From Planctomycetota bacterium (GTDB lineage Bacteria > Planctomycetota > Planctomycetia > Pirellulales > Thermoguttaceae), in assembly GCA_021784975.1 (NCBI GenBank), contig JAJYGU010000502.1, positions 1 through 24,204 of the forward strand: a stretch of DNA of 24,204 nucleotides, read 5' to 3'. The notes beneath the pieces were generated by a model. That model did no database searches. It saw only the letters and a list, made by a program, of their open reading frames with translations, and was not told the origin of the DNA. Each line of letters opens with the position of its first letter. The stretch's first letter is position 1. Below, piece by piece: positions 21,640 to 24,204 of the stretch. The translations under genes were made by a program, and so were the position numbers.

Positions 21640-23763
21640 ATGGATTTCATCCGCGAAACCCTGGGCAACACGAAACTCACCCGCGAGACCTTCGGCAATA
21701 TCCCCAAGCCCTCGCAAGTGCTCTTCTACGCTCTGGCGGTGCTGGCATGCAGCATCTTGGCCTACGGCCTGTTTTGCCGCGCGCGGCTGTGGTGGCTCGG
21801 CCAGCCAGGCTGGCGGTGGCGCAGCTTGGGCCGTGCGGCTACGGGTTTCTTCCGCGAGGTGCTGGGGCAGCGGCGAGTGGTCCGCCGCCTTTTCGCCGGC
21901 TGGTCGCACTTCTTCCTCTTCTGGGGGTTTGCGATCCTATTCATCGGCACGCTGTTGCTGATGGCCGACCACTGGCCGGCGGAGATCTGGCCCGCGTGGC
22001 ATTTCCAATACGGGCTCTACTATGCGGTTTACAAGATGACCCTCGACACGGCAGGCATCGCCTTGATCGCCGGCTGCCTATTGCTGGCCTATCGCCGCTG
22101 GACGCGTCCGTCATCGCTGGGTCATAATTGGCGGGATTGGGCGATCCTGGCCGCGTTGGGTACGATGGGCCTGAGCGGCTACGTCGTCGAGGCCCTGCGG
22201 CTCCTCTGGTCCAGGCCCCTGTTGCCCGGCGTCTCCTACGTCGGCTACGCGCTGGCGCAACTGATCGGCCACGGCCACTCGGATGCGGCCCTGCGAACGG
22301 CCCATCTCTGCGTGTGGTGGGGACACGCCTTGCTCGGACTGACGATCGTGGCCGTCTTTCCCTACGCCCGCCTGTTCCACGCCATCGCCGGGATGCTGAA
22401 CATCACCGGCGAGCCGGCTCAGTTGGGCGCCATGCGGCCGGTTTCCCTGGAAGAGGTCGAACAGACCGGGAAGGTGGGCGTCGGAAATATCAGCGACTTC
22501 ACTCGCGGCGCGCTCTTGCAGTTGGACGGCTGCATGGAGTGCGGCCGCTGTCAGGAGGCCTGTCCGGCCTACGCCAGTGGCAAGCCGCTGACGCCGCGGG
22601 GAGTCGTCCAGGACGTGAAACGCCTCTTGGGGACGATCGGCCCCGCCCTGGCGCGGCAACCGCGTTCTGCCGATGGCGCCGCTGCTGCCGAGCCGTCGCC
22701 GGCCGGTCCGCAACTGCACGAAGATACCGTGACCGCCGAGACCCTTTGGGCCTGCACAACCTGCTCGGCGTGCGTCGAGGTCTGCCCGGTGCGGATCGAC
22801 CCGGCGGGGATGATTATCGACATGCGCCGCTATCTGGTGGCCGAAGGGCAGCTCAGCGGCCCGCCGGCCACCTCGCTGCGACGCATGGAAAACTCCAACA
22901 ATCCCTGGGGCTTGCCGTCCGAGCAGCGGATGGAATGGGCGGACGGGCTCGACGTGCCCACCGTCAAACAACGGCCCGATTTTGAGATCCTCTACTGGGT
23001 CGGCTGCGCTGCCGCCTACGATCGCCGGGTGCGGCGGGTGGCGCGGGCCTTTGTCCGGCTGATGCAGGCCGCCGGCGTTCGCTTCGCCGTGCTGGGCACC
23101 GAGGAACGCTGCACCGGCGATTCGGCCCGGCGGATGGGCGAGGAGTTCATCTTCCAGTCGCTGGCCACCGCCAACGTCGAGACCCTCAACCGCTACAAGG
23201 TCCGCAAGATCGTCACCCACTGCCCGCATTGCTTCAATGCCCTGACCAAGGATTTTCCACAGTTCGGCGGGCACTACGAAGTGGTCCATCACAGCCAGTT
23301 GCTCGCCGAACTGCTCCGGCAAGGGCGGCTACCGTTGGACGGCGACGGCGCAAGCCGTCCCGGCCAACCGCGGGCCAAGCGGATCACCTTGCACGATCCC
23401 TGCTATCTGGCGCGGGTGAACGAAATCACCGCCCCGCCGCGAGAGGTGCTGAGCCAAGCGGTCTCCGATGGAGCAACCCTCGTGGAGATGGCCCGCCGCG
23501 GCCGAACGACTTTCTGTTGCGGGGCAGGCGGGGGTCGGATGTGGTTCGAAGAGGCGCCCAGCCAGCGGATCGGCAACCTCCGCGCCCAAGAGGCCTTAGC
23601 CACCGGGGCCGACACGGTGGCCGTGGCCTGCCCCTTCTGCATGGTCATGATGACCGACTCGGTCGCTCAGGCCAACTCCGAGGCCCGCGTCCTCGATATC
23701 GCCGAACTACTGGCCGAACGGCTGCCCGACAGCCCGGCCGAAAAACAAAATCCTCAAACTTAA
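21640..23763 (+). CDS. Membrane Fe-S ETF:quinone oxidoreductase (HdrD/NarI-like fusion)
   Basis: 707 aa. The N-terminal third has about five membrane segments (26-45, 88-108, 128-150, 168-190, 224-245) with histidines that could bind heme b (His90, His222, His229, His247), like NarI. Two [4Fe-4S] motifs follow: Cys298/301/304/308 in CMECGRCQEACP and Cys372/375/378/382 in CTTCSACVEVCP. Two CCG cysteine-rich domains close the protein: Cys456, Cys491, Cys528 and Cys531 (VTHCPHC), then Cys588, Cys626/627 (FCCGAGGGRMW) and Cys664/667 (ACPFC). This layout belongs to the HdrD-like proteins encoded beside etfBA in many anaerobes and actinobacteria and proposed to pass ETF electrons to (mena)quinone, replacing the flavoprotein ETF-QO. 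The position after etfA supports that role. ATG 21640 has only a weak ribosome binding site. Confidence 0.88.
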   Translation: MDFIRETLGNTKLTRETFGNIPKPSQVLFYALAVLACSILAYGLFCRARLWWLGQPGWRWRSLGRAATGFFREVLGQRRVVRRLFAGWSHFFLFWGFAILFIGTLLLMADHWPAEIWPAWHFQYGLYYAVYKMTLDTAGIALIAGCLLLAYRRWTRPSSLGHNWRDWAILAALGTMGLSGYVVEALRLLWSRPLLPGVSYVGYALAQLIGHGHSDAALRTAHLCVWWGHALLGLTIVAVFPYARLFHAIAGMLNITGEPAQLGAMRPVSLEEVEQTGKVGVGNISDFTRGALLQLDGCMECGRCQEACPAYASGKPLTPRGVVQDVKRLLGTIGPALARQPRSADGAAAAEPSPAGPQLHEDTVTAETLWACTTCSACVEVCPVRIDPAGMIIDMRRYLVAEGQLSGPPATSLRRMENSNNPWGLPSEQRMEWADGLDVPTVKQRPDFEILYWVGCAAAYDRRVRRVARAFVRLMQAAGVRFAVLGTEERCTGDSARRMGEEFIFQSLATANVETLNRYKVRKIVTHCPHCFNALTKDFPQFGGHYEVVHHSQLLAELLRQGRLPLDGDGASRPGQPRAKRITLHDPCYLARVNEITAPPREVLSQAVSDGATLVEMARRGRTTFCCGAGGGRMWFEEAPSQRIGNLRAQEALATGADTVAVACPFCMVMMTDSVAQANSEARVLDIAELLAERLPDSPAEKQNPQT

Positions 23764-23805
23764 GCGTTCTCGAAGAAACAAGTCTCACCGAAAGGACCGT
23801 AAGCC

Positions 23806-24204
23806 ATGACCGAACCAGCTAACTCCTCCTATCCTCAGGGCGGGGCCTTCCTGCTGGAAGCCACTGATTGCCAGAGCGTTTTTACCCCGGAAGATTTTGG
23901 TTCCGAGGATCGGGCCATGGCCCAGGCGGCCCGCGACTTCATCGACAAGGAGATCATCCCCAAGCAAGCCGAACTGGACGAGAAGAAGCCGGGGCAGATC
24001 GCCGGCCTGGCCCGAAAAGCCGGCGAGTTGGGCTTCCTGAGCGTCCAGGTGCCCGAGCAGTACGGCGGTCTGGCCGCCAGCAAGGCCTTGACGTGCTTGA
24101 TCGAAGAGCAACTCGGACGGACCGGCTCGTTCGCCACCACCTGCGCCGCCCATACGGGCATTGGCACCCTGCCGCTGGTCTACTTCGGCACAGAACAGGC
24201 CAAA
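23806..24204 (+). CDS. Acyl-CoA dehydrogenase, N-terminal part (cut by window end)
   Basis: 133 codons are visible with no stop. ATG 23806 follows AAAGGA (23791-23796) at nine bases and lies 42 bases after the Fe-S oxidoreductase stop. MTEPANSSYPQGGAFLLEA is a leader found on the long (about 590 aa) acyl-CoA dehydrogenases such as Bacillus FadE. MAQAARDFIDKEIIPKQAELD, LARKAGELGFLSVQVPEQYGG and LIEEQLGRTGSFATTCAAHTGIGTLPLVYFGTEQAK are the alpha-helical N-terminal domain in canonical order. It should catalyse the FAD-dependent first step of beta-oxidation and reduce the ETF encoded upstream. The catalytic base lies outside the window. Confidence 0.9.
   Translation, partial: MTEPANSSYPQGGAFLLEATDCQSVFTPEDFGSEDRAMAQAARDFIDKEIIPKQAELDEKKPGQIAGLARKAGELGFLSVQVPEQYGGLAASKALTCLIEEQLGRTGSFATTCAAHTGIGTLPLVYFGTEQAK

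Overview
The window looks like chromosomal DNA of a GC-rich planctomycete, probably Pirellulales-like. The evidence is a DUF1559 prepilin-like protein with the GFTLVELLVVIAIIG start, a Tat-exported Gfo/Idh/MocA oxidoreductase with SRRNFLK, a Tyr/Gly-rich secreted protein, and intergenic spacers crowded with short palindromic repeats. The lineage is inferred from gene content, not from a marker gene. I see no rRNA, tRNA, CRISPR array, prophage or insertion sequence with a transposase.

Layout. 1-201 holds a paired palindromic repeat. 202-1542 (+) is the Gfo/Idh/MocA oxidoreductase and 1803-2972 (+) the DUF1559 protein. A block on the minus strand follows: 3029-5671, a TMTC-like GT-C membrane protein with a C-terminal TPR superhelix; 5803-7578, a GH5 endoglycoceramidase/cellulase-like secreted hydrolase; 7594-9369, a CocE/NonD (S15) secreted hydrolase; and 9763-11103, a thioredoxin-fold protein with a C-terminal YHS-like region. 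The last two genes run toward GH5, and CocE and GH5 form a tight pair 15 bases apart. An 837-base gap with a good sigma70-type promoter and strong hairpins leads into rho (11941-13236, +). A Tyr-rich secreted protein (13455-13793, -) converges on rho.

The right-hand third is a fatty-acid beta-oxidation cluster, all on the + strand: acyl-CoA ligase (14251-15990), a FadN-type 3-hydroxyacyl-CoA dehydrogenase/enoyl-CoA hydratase fusion (16127-18535), thiolase (18554-19732), EtfB (19753-20502), EtfA (20534-21490), a membrane Fe-S ETF:quinone oxidoreductase of the heterodisulfide-reductase-like kind (21640-23763), and the start of an acyl-CoA dehydrogenase cut by the window end (23806-24204). Together they activate fatty acids, run every step of the beta-oxidation spiral, and pass electrons from acyl-CoA dehydrogenase through ETF to the membrane quinone pool.

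The genes are mostly recognisable families. The least explained material is a set of short palindromic elements. One family is built on GAGCGNAGCGAAG hairpins with compensating stem changes and a variable loop base. A second has conserved GGGGACTGTCCC arms around a variable central stem; one copy is translated in frame inside the TMTC-like gene and another forms the C-terminal tail of the GH5 protein.
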